Source: Palleronia abyssalis (GTDB lineage Bacteria; Pseudomonadota; Alphaproteobacteria; Rhodobacterales; Rhodobacteraceae). From it: a DNA stretch of 64,000 nucleotides. The DNA is taken from contig NZ_ONZF01000001.1 of NCBI RefSeq assembly GCF_900302445.1, positions 62,001 to 126,000 on the forward strand, given 5' to 3'. The position numbers were made by a program, and so were the translations under genes. Of this stretch, positions 24,453-32,504 are shown piece after piece (position 1 is the first letter of the stretch; each line of letters opens with the position of its first letter). The notes beneath the pieces are model-generated. The model did no database searches. It saw only the letters and a list, made by a program, of their open reading frames with translations, and was not told where the DNA came from.

Positions 24453-27400
24453 ATGACCTATTGGCCCAAGTCCACAACCAAGAAAGATGGAATCGTCGAC
24501 GGAACCGAGGGCGCGGACTCGATCGTCGCAGGGTATGAGGATTCGGACGGCGACCGGATCGACGGCAACGACGCGATCTTCGGGAATGTCGGGTCGGACG
24601 ACGATATCGTCGACGCACGGGGCGGCGATGACGTGATCGAATCCGAGGATGGCAATGACACGGTCTATGCGGGCGCCGGCGACGATACGGTCGATGGCGG
24701 CAGCGGCAACGACGTGATCTACGGTGACAGCGACCTGCCCGGCGGCGGTGACGATCTGATCTTCCGGTGGAGCGAGCTGCCCGATACGCACATCAGCTAT
24801 TCTGGCGACAAGATCGACGATGGCGACGACTTGGACGGCAAGACACTGACCCAGCAGGTCGGTGACGTGAAGGTCACGGTGAAGACCCCCGGAAAGAGCG
24901 ACCTGGAAACGGAGTTCAGCGACGAGAGCATCTATGTCGGCACGCTCGACGACGATGTCAGCTCGAAATCCAGCCTGTTGTCCGAAGCCCATGACGACGA
25001 CGTGGGCAAATACGAGATCGGGTTCGACACCCCGGTCGAGGATGTCACCTTCACCATTTCGGATATCGACGCGAATGTCGGTTACGTGCAAGTGCTGGCC
25101 TATGACGAAAACGGCAATCCCGTTCAGGTCGACATCTCCGTGCTCGACCCGTCGAAAAGCGGCGATCTGCAGGTCGGTCCCGACGGAAAGATCACCGAGC
25201 TGAACCAGGAGACGAACGACGCCGCTGATTCGACCCAGGCCGCGACGATCTCGATCCCCGGGCCGGTCACCCGCATCGAGATCGTGCACGCCGCTGACGG
25301 AAGTGGGCAGTCGGACATCAACATCTCCGACATCCACATCGGCAGCGTGCCGGGAGGGGATACCGCTGCGGGCGACGACGACCTCTCGGGCGGTGTTGGC
25401 GACGACACGATCTTCGGCGAGGGGGGCGACGATACGATCACGGGCGGTTCGGGCGACGACAAGCTCGAAGGCGGCGACGGAAACGACTCGATTTCAGGCG
25501 ACGGCGGCTCTGGGCCACAGAAGGTCACGCTGGATTTCAACGATCTGCACAAGGGTCAGATCGTCGACGACGAGTATGTCTCGGACGGCGTGACGATCTC
25601 GAGCCCGACGAACAAGGTGATGGCCTTCGACACGGCCAACCCGACGGGCGGCGATCATGATCTGGCGACCGGCAATCTGGGCAAGGTCCTGATCCTCAGC
25701 GAGGATGGCAATTCCCACGATCCCGATGACGACGCCGATGGCGGCAAGTTCGTTTTCGAATTCGACGACCCGTCCGAAGTGCATTCGCTGACTGTCCTCG
25801 ATATCGATCACCGCGAGGACGGCGGTAAGATCAAACTCTATGATGCGCACAACAACCTGATCGACACGATCTCGATCCCGACGACCGGGAACAACGGTCA
25901 GGCGACCATCGACATCAACACCGATGGCGTTGCCCGGATGGAGGTTATCCTCGAAGGGTCGGGCGCCATCGACAACCTGTCCTACACGGTTCCGTCAGGA
26001 TCCGACGGCAACGACACGATCTATGGCGGCGACGGGCAGGACACCGTCGATGGCGGCGGCGGCGACGATCTGATCGACACGCGCGGCGGCGACGCGGCCT
26101 TCGACACCGATGTGCCTTTCGTGTCGCCCGATCCGGCTGGCGCCGAGGATCCCGATGTCCTGGGCGACATGGATCCGGACCCCGACAACGATCGCGACAG
26201 CGTCAATGGCGGGGCGGGCAATGATACGATCCGCACGGGCGACGATGCCGATACGATCTATGGCGGCGAAGGCGACGACCTGATCGAGGCCGGCATCGAC
26301 GACGACTATGTCGAAGGCGGCGAAGGCAACGACAAGATCCTCGACGTCCAGGGCGCCGACACGATCTATGGTGGCGACGGCGACGACACCATTGTGGCCG
26401 GCGTGGATACGCTGACCGACGATGTCGACCCCAATACCGATGACGGCCGCGACTACGTGGATGGTGGGGACGGCAACGACCACATCATCACGGGCGACGA
26501 TGACGACACCGTCTTCGGCGGCGCCGGAAACGACTACATCGATGCCGGCATCGACGACGATCATGTCGAAGGTGGCGAGGGCAACGACACCATCCTCGGC
26601 GGACAGGGCGACGACACCGTCTTGGGCGGCGAAGGCGACGACGACATCAAGGGTGGCGACGGCGACGACTCGATCCGGGGCCAGGGTGGCGAAGACACCA
26701 TCGACGGTGGCGCCGGAAACGACTTCATCTCCGGCGGGGATGACGACGACTATCTCCGCGGTGGCGACGGCGATGACGAGATCGTCGGCAACGGCGGCAA
26801 CGACACGCTGGAAGGCGGGGACGGCAACGACTTCGTCCGCGGCAGCATCCTGGACGATACGATCCGGGGCGATGGTGGCGACGATACGCTGGTCGGTGGC
26901 CTGGGGCACGACCTCCTTGAAGGCGGTGCTGGCAACGACTCGATCAACGCGGCCGGCGGCGACGATACCGTCTATGGCGGCACCGGCGACGACACCATCA
27001 ACGGGGGCGACGCCCCGGGCAGCGACTCCCTGTTCGGCGAGGACGACCGCGACACCTTCATCCTGGTGGGCGAGGGAGACTCGGTCTTCGGTGGCTCTGG
27101 CGGCGACGACTACGACACGCTCGACCTGACCGGATCGCTGCAACCGGGTGGCTCGTACAAGATCATCAACAAGACCGATGACGATGATCCGGGTGATACC
27201 GTCGACGGCGACAGCCCGAATGACGGGACCGACGGCACGGTGGTCTTCTTCGACGCCGGTGGGAACGAAACGGGGCGTCTCGAGTACGAGAATATCGAGA
27301 ACATCATTCCCTGCTTCACCCCCGGCACCCTGATCGCCACCCCCAAGGGCGAAATGCGGGTCGAAGATCTGCGCGAGGGCGACCGTGTCATCACCCGCGA

Positions 27401-27896
27401 CAATGGCATCCAAGAGATCCGCTGGACGGGCGAGAAGCGTCTGACCCGCAACGAGCTGCTGCGCCAGCCCGAGCTGAAGCCGGTCCTGATCCGCAAGGGT
27501 GCGCTGGGCCACGGCCTGCCGGAGCGTGATATGCTGGTCAGCCCGAACCACAGGATGCTTTCGGCGTCTGATCAGGCGGCGCTCTACTTCGAAGAGCGGG
27601 AAGTCCTTGTCGCTGCCAAACATCTGACGCATTCGACAGGTATTGAGCAGGTCGAGGCACTGGGTGTCAGCTACATCCACTTCATGTTCGATCGCCACGA
27701 GGTGGTTCTGTCGGACGGGACCTGGTCGGAAAGCTTCCAGCCGGGGGACTATACGCTGAAGGGCATCGGCGACGCACAGCGGCAGGAAATCGTAAGCCTC
27801 TTCCCCGAGCTCGACTTGCCCCAGGGGATCGAGGGGTATCGTTCGGCCCGGCGTAGCCTCAAGAAGCACGAAGCCCGACTTCTGCTTCAGGATTGA
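24453..27896 (+). CDS. large RTX calcium-binding protein with C-terminal Hint domain
   Basis: A 1147-residue, extremely acidic protein. Three blocks of glycine-aspartate RTX nonapeptides (about 24486-24770, 25363-25510 and 25997-27090) are separated by two beta-rich non-RTX domains. The second of these contains LDFNDLHKG and MAFDTANPTGGDHDLATGNL, like jelly-roll domains of secreted bacterial proteins. The C-terminal ~190 residues are a Hint_2 domain beginning at Cys954 (CFTPGTLIAT), with a block-B-like histidine in VSPNHRML. RTX proteins without an N-terminal signal are usually exported by type I systems, and none is encoded here. Hint domains can carry out cysteine-dependent self-cleavage, so release of the RTX part is possible. 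GGAG lies eight bases before ATG 24453. Confidence 0.88.
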   Translation: MTYWPKSTTKKDGIVDGTEGADSIVAGYEDSDGDRIDGNDAIFGNVGSDDDIVDARGGDDVIESEDGNDTVYAGAGDDTVDGGSGNDVIYGDSDLPGGGDDLIFRWSELPDTHISYSGDKIDDGDDLDGKTLTQQVGDVKVTVKTPGKSDLETEFSDESIYVGTLDDDVSSKSSLLSEAHDDDVGKYEIGFDTPVEDVTFTISDIDANVGYVQVLAYDENGNPVQVDISVLDPSKSGDLQVGPDGKITELNQETNDAADSTQAATISIPGPVTRIEIVHAADGSGQSDINISDIHIGSVPGGDTAAGDDDLSGGVGDDTIFGEGGDDTITGGSGDDKLEGGDGNDSISGDGGSGPQKVTLDFNDLHKGQIVDDEYVSDGVTISSPTNKVMAFDTANPTGGDHDLATGNLGKVLILSEDGNSHDPDDDADGGKFVFEFDDPSEVHSLTVLDIDHREDGGKIKLYDAHNNLIDTISIPTTGNNGQATIDINTDGVARMEVILEGSGAIDNLSYTVPSGSDGNDTIYGGDGQDTVDGGGGDDLIDTRGGDAAFDTDVPFVSPDPAGAEDPDVLGDMDPDPDNDRDSVNGGAGNDTIRTGDDADTIYGGEGDDLIEAGIDDDYVEGGEGNDKILDVQGADTIYGGDGDDTIVAGVDTLTDDVDPNTDDGRDYVDGGDGNDHIITGDDDDTVFGGAGNDYIDAGIDDDHVEGGEGNDTILGGQGDDTVLGGEGDDDIKGGDGDDSIRGQGGEDTIDGGAGNDFISGGDDDDYLRGGDGDDEIVGNGGNDTLEGGDGNDFVRGSILDDTIRGDGGDDTLVGGLGHDLLEGGAGNDSINAAGGDDTVYGGTGDDTINGGDAPGSDSLFGEDDRDTFILVGEGDSVFGGSGGDDYDTLDLTGSLQPGGSYKIINKTDDDDPGDTVDGDSPNDGTDGTVVFFDAGGNETGRLEYENIENIIPCFTPGTLIATPKGEMRVEDLREGDRVITRDNGIQEIRWTGEKRLTRNELLRQPELKPVLIRKGALGHGLPERDMLVSPNHRMLSASDQAALYFEEREVLVAAKHLTHSTGIEQVEALGVSYIHFMFDRHEVVLSDGTWSESFQPGDYTLKGIGDAQRQEIVSLFPELDLPQGIEGYRSARRSLKKHEARLLLQD

Positions 27897-27943
27897 CGAC
27901 GGCCATCCGGCGCGCGCCGCCGGGTGACGGAACAGAAGAACAC

Positions 27944-27979
27944 TCGGGGGCTGGATCTGTCTGATCCAGTCCCCGATTT
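27944..27979 (+). terminator. 13-bp hairpin terminator after the large RTX-Hint gene
   Basis: A CGGGGGCTGGATC arm (27945-27957) pairs with GATCCAGTCCCCG (27963-27975), with one G-U pair and a 5-base loop. Only a short ATTT follows, so termination may be partial, allowing some readthrough into the next Hint gene 117 bp downstream. Confidence 0.7.
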
Positions 27980-28092
27980 GCGGATCGGCGATCGGGCCTC
28001 GATCCCGGACCGCTGCAGGGGGGCGACCGGCATCCACGGATCCGGGAACATCAGAAGACGATCTTCCGTCCTATAGCGGAAAGGAAAAAAAG

Positions 28093-29181
28093 ATGGCCAC
28101 GAAGAACGGAACGCCCGGCGATGACAGCATCGAAGGGACCGATCAGAACGACAGCCTGTCCGGCGGAGCGGGGAACGATACCATTTCCGGTTTCGGCGGT
28201 CGGGATACCATTTCGGGCGGCGACGGCGACGATGTGCTGGATGCCGGCACCGGGATGAACGACCCCGACGACGTATACGGCGGCACTGGCGACGATACGC
28301 TCACCGGCTATGGCGAGAATGACAAGCTGTATGGCGAGGACGGGAACGATGTCTTCGTTCCTCTGCCGGGCACGGTCAATGGCGGCGATCTGCTGATCAA
28401 GGGCGGCTCCAGCGAGTCCGGAGATGTCATCGACTTCCGCGAGGTGATCGCGCGCGGGTTCGAGGTCAACATACGGACCCAGAACCCCTCGGGCGACGAC
28501 AACGGTACCGACAGTTTCTCGGGTCAGATCACGGTGTCGAACCCCGATACCGGTGAATCCTTCAATATCAATTACGAGAACATCGAACGCTTCATTCCCT
28601 GTTTCACGCCCGGCACGCTGATTGCCACGGCGAAAGGGGAAGTCCCGGTCGAGGATTTACGCGAGGGCGACCGCGTCATCACCCGCGATAACGGCATCCA
28701 GGAAATCCGGTGGGTGGGGCGCAAGGATCTGACCCGGTCCGAGGTTTCGGCCCAGCCCGAATTGACGCCGGTTCTGATCCGCAAAGGCGCGCTGGGCAAT
28801 GGCGTGCCCGAACGCGACATGATCGTCAGCCCGAACCACAGGATGCTCTCCGCCTCGGACGAGACGGTCCTCTATTTTGAGGAACGCGAGGTTCTGGTCG
28901 CGGCCAAGCATCTGACGCACTTGGCAGGGATCGACCAGGTTGCCCCGCAGGCCGTCAGTTACGTACATTTCATGTTCGACAGACACGAGGTCGTGGTTTC
29001 GGACGGAACTTGGTCGGAAAGCTTCCAGCCTGGCGATTACAGCTTGAAGAGCATCGGCCAAGCTCAGCGGGCGGAGATCCTGACCCTGTTTCCCGATCTT
29101 GCAACGCTCGCCGGCGCGAAGGAATACCGCGCCGCACGTCGCAGCCTGAAAAAGCACGAGGCCGCGCTTCTTCACGGGTGA
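28093..29181 (+). CDS. RTX-repeat protein with C-terminal Hint domain (paralogue 2)
   Basis: A 362-residue protein. Residues about 5-95 are RTX repeats (GGAGNDTISGFGG, GGDGDDVLDAG, GGTGDDTLTGYG), then a 70-residue beta-rich spacer, then a Hint_2 domain starting at Cys170 (CFTPGTLIAT). The Hint domain is nearly identical to that of the upstream gene over long stretches, including VEDLREGDRVITRDNGIQ and SPNHRMLSASD, so the two arose by recent duplication or are kept alike by gene conversion. There is no N-terminal signal peptide. The ATG at 28093 has GGAAAGG upstream. A strong terminator follows. Confidence 0.88.
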   Translation: MATKNGTPGDDSIEGTDQNDSLSGGAGNDTISGFGGRDTISGGDGDDVLDAGTGMNDPDDVYGGTGDDTLTGYGENDKLYGEDGNDVFVPLPGTVNGGDLLIKGGSSESGDVIDFREVIARGFEVNIRTQNPSGDDNGTDSFSGQITVSNPDTGESFNINYENIERFIPCFTPGTLIATAKGEVPVEDLREGDRVITRDNGIQEIRWVGRKDLTRSEVSAQPELTPVLIRKGALGNGVPERDMIVSPNHRMLSASDETVLYFEEREVLVAAKHLTHLAGIDQVAPQAVSYVHFMFDRHEVVVSDGTWSESFQPGDYSLKSIGQAQRAEILTLFPDLATLAGAKEYRAARRSLKKHEAALLHG

Positions 29182-29206
29182 GCCCACGATAAGAACAAAG
29201 GCGAAA

Positions 29207-29234
29207 GGGGCGGTCTCGAAACCGCTCCTTTTTT
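29207..29234 (+). terminator. Rho-independent terminator after RTX-Hint paralogue 2
   Basis: The stem GGGGCGGT / ACCGCTCC (8 bp with one G-U) with loop CTCGAA is followed immediately by six T. It lies 25 bp after the stop codon of the preceding gene. Confidence 0.88.
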
Positions 29235-29603
29235 CGTTTCCGGCGGCCACAGGCTCCTGATCACCGCAAAGATTCGCGACCGCGGGAGCCATTCGGGGAA
29301 ACGATTCTGCTCCACCAGATGGCATTGGACTGGTTTCCGCTCGAGATTCACCACGATTTCGCCATGGGGATCGTTGCCGGGGCGACCACAATAACGCCCT
29401 GAATTCCGGTCCATTTCCACATACATCCCGATTGTCCCGGGACCGTGATCGGTGCTGCAATTCGGCCTGAATCGTTTCCCAGGACTTATGAAAACTTTCC
29501 CCGATTTGGTCACAATTCCTTCCAGTAACGCCCCGGGACCGGGTACTCTTGTGGCAAGCAGAACGGCGTGCCGTTCCTCTCAATCAGTGCGACAGGACAT
29601 CCA
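29235..29603 (+). other. upstream region of the Hint-only gene with an operator-like dyad
   Basis: No gene is supported in this 369-bp stretch. It is less GC-rich than its flanks and should contain the promoter of the Hint-only gene. A perfect dyad GAACGGC-GT-GCCGTTC (29561-29576) ends 27 bp before the ATG at 29604, a position where a repressor or an RNA hairpin could control initiation. GAATC occurs once near 29469. Confidence 0.45.
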
Positions 29604-30155
29604 ATGGCCTCTCTTTTCGACCGCCTCGCCCGCCCTATTCAGACCTCGCCTCAGAATACGTGGTTCACCGGATTGGCGATGGGGGCCCGTGTCGCGACGG
29701 GTCGGGGCGAATGCCCGGTCGAGGCGCTGCGTATCGGCGAATCTGTTCTGACCCGCGATTCCGGCCTCCAGCGGATCATCGCGATCAACCACGAACTGTG
29801 CGAGACCCGGACAACCCGCGCCGTGCTGATCCGCAAGGGGGCGCTGGGTCATGATCTGCCCGAGCGTGACATGACCGTCTCGGCCACGCACAGGGTTCTC
29901 GTGGTGTCGGGCCAGATGCGCTTGTTCTTCGATGTCGACGAAGCTTTCGTGGCCGCGGGCGATCTGGTCGGTCGGCACGGCGTCGAATGGACCGACGCCC
30001 CGGCCGCTGGGTGGCTCTCCATCTCGCTCGCCTCGCACGAGATCATCCTGACGGAAGGGACGTGGTCCGAAACCGAGCCGCTGCGCCTCGCCGGCGGTCA
30101 GCCCGTCACCGGCCGGCGCGTCCTCAAGCGGTTCGAGGCGCAACTCCTTTCTTGA
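29604..30155 (+). CDS. Hint-only protein with degenerate active site (paralogue 3)
   Basis: A 183-residue protein made of a Hint_2-like domain only, with no RTX repeats and no signal peptide. It aligns with the two upstream paralogues through ALRIGESVLTRDSGLQRI, VLIRKGALGHDLPERDM and the ending RVLKRFEAQLLS. The catalytic first residue is not cysteine: the expected CFTPGT reads as WFTGLAMGA, with Trp20 in place of Cys and a two-residue insertion. The block-B histidine is kept (SATHRVL). Self-cleavage by the normal route should therefore be impossible. AGGA lies about seven bases before ATG 29604. A binding or regulatory role is an inference. Confidence 0.8.
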   Translation: MASLFDRLARPIQTSPQNTWFTGLAMGARVATGRGECPVEALRIGESVLTRDSGLQRIIAINHELCETRTTRAVLIRKGALGHDLPERDMTVSATHRVLVVSGQMRLFFDVDEAFVAAGDLVGRHGVEWTDAPAAGWLSISLASHEIILTEGTWSETEPLRLAGGQPVTGRRVLKRFEAQLLS

Positions 30156-30215
30156 CTTGACTTGTCCGCCGGGGACGGTGCCATAGCTGTTCCAAGTCAC
30201 GAAACGGAGAGACGC

Positions 30216-30644
30216 ATGCACCCCACGCCCTGGCACTTCTGGATCGTCGTCACCTTGGGTGTCGTGTGGCATCTGATCGGGGTCGTAGACTACACCTCAA
30301 TCCAGTACGACTGGCAGCCGTGGCTGACGATGATGTCGGGTCGGCAGGCCGCTTTCGTGCAGACCATGCCGGACTGGGTCGACGGGGCTTGGGCGCTGTC
30401 GGCCTGGGTGGGCCTTCTGGGCGTCCTGCTGCTGGCCGCAAGGGTGAGCTTCGCGCCAGTAATCCTGGCCGTCTCCATGTTCGCCACCTTCGTCGTGGCG
30501 GTCTGGCTGTCGCTGTTCTCGAACCCGCCGGTGCTGCAGCTTGCAGGTTGGCCGGCCCTCGCTACGCTGTGGATCGCCGTCGTGTTCACCGTCCTTCTAT
30601 GGCTCTACGCCAGAGACATGCACAAGTCGGGCGTGATCGCCTAA
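30216..30644 (+). CDS. small integral membrane protein, function unknown
   Basis: A 142-residue protein with four predicted membrane helices: about 8-25, 60-77, 80-98 and 108-128. Trp and aromatic residues flank the helices (TPWHFWIVVTLGVVWHLIG). It resembles uncharacterised membrane proteins seen in Rhodobacteraceae but no function is recognised. The ATG at 30216 follows ACGGAGAGACGC; an in-frame ATG at 30162 lies before that site. Its stop overlaps the stop of the convergent nucleotidyltransferase gene by three to four bases. Confidence 0.72.
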   Translation: MHPTPWHFWIVVTLGVVWHLIGVVDYTSIQYDWQPWLTMMSGRQAAFVQTMPDWVDGAWALSAWVGLLGVLLLAARVSFAPVILAVSMFATFVVAVWLSLFSNPPVLQLAGWPALATLWIAVVFTVLLWLYARDMHKSGVIA

Positions 30645-31222
30645 TTCCGGATCCCAGTTCGCGCGCGCCACTCCGACCAAGCTTCGGGCGTGTCGAGATC
30701 GGTGATCGCGCGCTGGCCGGGCAGGGGAACCAGGCGGGGCGGATGGGCCTTCAACAGCCCCTGCGCCCCCTTGTCTCCCTCAAGCCGCGCCATCGCAGCC
30801 ACCAGTCCCGGTGGAAAGATCACCGGCTGACCGGGCGTGCCGTCCTGCGCCGTCGCCCTCACAGGCGCCGTGCCGTCATAGGCCGCGATCAGCGTTTCCA
30901 TGTCTGCGGTCTCGATCTCTGGCATGTCGCCCAGGCAGACCATCAGCGGACCCTCGATCCCCGACAACGCCCGGAACGACGCAGCCATGCCCGCGTCGGC
31001 ATCCGACACCTCGACAACCCGCGTTGTCGAGGTGTCTAGATGTTGTCGGCGTTCCGATCCGGGCCTCAACGTGACCGCAACGTCCCACCCGATTGCCGCT
31101 GCCCGATCGACCAGCACCCTTAGAAGCGGCACGCCGCCCACAAGCTCCAGGCACTTGTCGCCGCCCCGCATTCGCGAGGCGGACCCGGCGGCGAGGATGG
31201 CGATGGTGCCCTTACCGCTCAG
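30641..31222 (-). CDS. MobA-like nucleotidyltransferase with non-standard start
   Basis: A protein of the MobA/MocA-like NTP-transferase family, which transfers GMP or CMP to molybdenum cofactors or acts in related reactions. The nucleotide-binding loop AILAAGSASRMRGGDK and the later CLGDMPEI, a metal-binding aspartate motif, are clear. The first ATG (31171) falls inside that loop, after SASR, so it cannot be the true start. In-frame sequence extends up to a stop at 31228 and offers only a CTG at 31222, which gives the family-like start MSGKGTIAILAAG. Either a rare CTG start is used, or a base error or mutation has removed the start. It overlaps the end of livM by 11 bp. A long inverted repeat lies inside it. 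Confidence 0.6.
   Translation of the reverse strand: MSGKGTIAILAAGSASRMRGGDKCLELVGGVPLLRVLVDRAAAIGWDVAVTLRPGSERRQHLDTSTTRVVEVSDADAGMAASFRALSGIEGPLMVCLGDMPEIETADMETLIAAYDGTAPVRATAQDGTPGQPVIFPPGLVAAMARLEGDKGAQGLLKAHPPRLVPLPGQRAITDLDTPEAWSEWRARTGIRN
31005..31036. repeat. perfect 14-bp inverted repeat inside the MobA-like gene
   Basis: GACACCTCGACAAC (31005-31018) and GTTGTCGAGGTGTC (31023-31036) are exact reverse complements around the loop CCGC. It encodes part of LDTSTTRVVEVSD, so it is within coding sequence. The repeat is longer than most terminators but has no T run in either direction. Confidence 0.85.
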
Positions 31223-32504
31223 GGATCAGACCCCGTGGCGCGAAGCGAAGCACCAGCAAAAGTACCAGCCCCATGGTGAACAGACGCATATGCGCCGCCG
31301 ATTCCAGCAACCTGTCGCGCAGCATCGACCCCTCGGGCAGCCCGGACGAGATCGTGGACATCAGCCACAGCCCCAGCGGTTCGACCTGCACCCACAGGAA
31401 CCAGATCAGGAACCCGCCCAGCACGGCGCCCCAGTTGTTACCGGATCCGCCGACGATCACCATCACCCAGACCAAGAAGGTGAAGCGCAGCGGCTGATAG
31501 GAGGCCGGGGTCAGCTGCCCGTCCAGCGTCGTCATCATCGCCCCCGCGATCCCGCACACGGCCGAGCCCAGGATGAAGATCTGCAGGTGCCGCCGCGTGA
31601 CGTCCTTGCCCATCGCCTCGGCCGCGACCTCGTTATCGCGGATCGCGCGCATCATCCGCCCCCAGGGCGAGGCCAGCGCGGCCTGCGCCAGCCACAGCAC
31701 GATCCCCAGCACCACGATGAACAGCGCCGCATAGCCCAGCTTGACCACCACCGACGAGGCCGTGACCGGATCCGCGCCGATGGCGGCCATTTGCTCGACG
31801 AAGCCGGGGTTCTGTTGCAGGTCGACCTCGTAAGGCACAGGGCGGGGCAGGCCGATCACGTTCTTCACGCCCCGGCTCATCCAGTCCTCGTTCTTCAGGA
31901 CTGCGATGACGATCTCGGCGATGCCCAGCGTCGCGATGGCCAGATAATCCGACCGCAGCCCCAGTGCCGTCTTGCCGATGGCCCAGGCGGCGCCCGCCGC
32001 CAGCAGGCCGCCGACCGGCCACGCGATCAGGATCGGCAGGCCAAGCCCGCCCAGATACCCCTCGAGCGCCGAGTTCACGTCCTCGATCGCCTGTACGCCC
32101 GGATCGAAGACCGACCGGAACAAGAAGAACCCGACCACCAGGATCACGATCATCGCGGCGGTGCGCGTTGCCCCCTTGCCCATGCGGGTGAAGGCGATAA
32201 CGGCGGCCACGATCACGCCTGCACCCACCAGAAGCCCGCCGATGACCCGTGCGCCGCCTGCGGTCCAGGCTTCGCCTACCGGGGGCATGCCGACCAGCAC
32301 CGCCGCCAGACCGCCCAAGGCCACGAAGCCCATGACGCCCACGTTGAACAGGCCCGCATAGCCCCATTGCATGTTGACCCCCAGCGCCATGATCGCGCTG
32401 ACAAGCCCCATGTTGAAGATGCCCAGGGCGACGTTCCAGCTTTGGGTCAGGCCGGTCAGGACGATCAGGAAACCGACCGCGGCGAACAGAAGGACGTTTC
32501 TCAT
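31212..32504 (-). CDS. livM: branched-chain amino acid ABC transporter permease LivM
   Basis: A 430-residue inner-membrane permease with about ten hydrophobic segments. The conserved LivM region around LALGLRSDYLAIATLGIAEI-type sequence and the EAA-like cytoplasmic loop GRMMRAIRDNEVAAEAMGKD are present. It pairs with LivH to form the channel for branched-chain amino acids or related substrates. A segment between about residues 85 and 150 adds extra helices relative to the E. coli protein. The start ATG overlaps the livH stop (ATGA), which supports the 32504 start over a longer frame from 32660. Confidence 0.92.
   Translation of the reverse strand: MRNVLLFAAVGFLIVLTGLTQSWNVALGIFNMGLVSAIMALGVNMQWGYAGLFNVGVMGFVALGGLAAVLVGMPPVGEAWTAGGARVIGGLLVGAGVIVAAVIAFTRMGKGATRTAAMIVILVVGFFLFRSVFDPGVQAIEDVNSALEGYLGGLGLPILIAWPVGGLLAAGAAWAIGKTALGLRSDYLAIATLGIAEIVIAVLKNEDWMSRGVKNVIGLPRPVPYEVDLQQNPGFVEQMAAIGADPVTASSVVVKLGYAALFIVVLGIVLWLAQAALASPWGRMMRAIRDNEVAAEAMGKDVTRRHLQIFILGSAVCGIAGAMMTTLDGQLTPASYQPLRFTFLVWVMVIVGGSGNNWGAVLGGFLIWFLWVQVEPLGLWLMSTISSGLPEGSMLRDRLLESAAHMRLFTMGLVLLLVLRFAPRGLIPER

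Noticed and set aside
24486-27090. CRISPR-like or satellite array suggested by regular repeats
   Set aside because: The repeats are in-frame RTX codons of variable sequence without constant repeats and unique spacers.
25995-28037. 680-codon minus-strand frame opposite the RTX-Hint gene
   Set aside because: It is the complement of repetitive GGxGxD codons, which gives an artificial valine/alanine-rich repeat; it has no start signal.
29172-29513. 113-codon minus-strand frame between Hint genes 2 and 3
   Set aside because: It runs back through the plus-strand terminator and shows no motif or start signal.
23820-31000. Attachment-site duplication of the tRNA-Leu(UAA) 3' end
   Set aside because: No second copy of the tRNA end and no integrase gene was found by eye in the downstream region.
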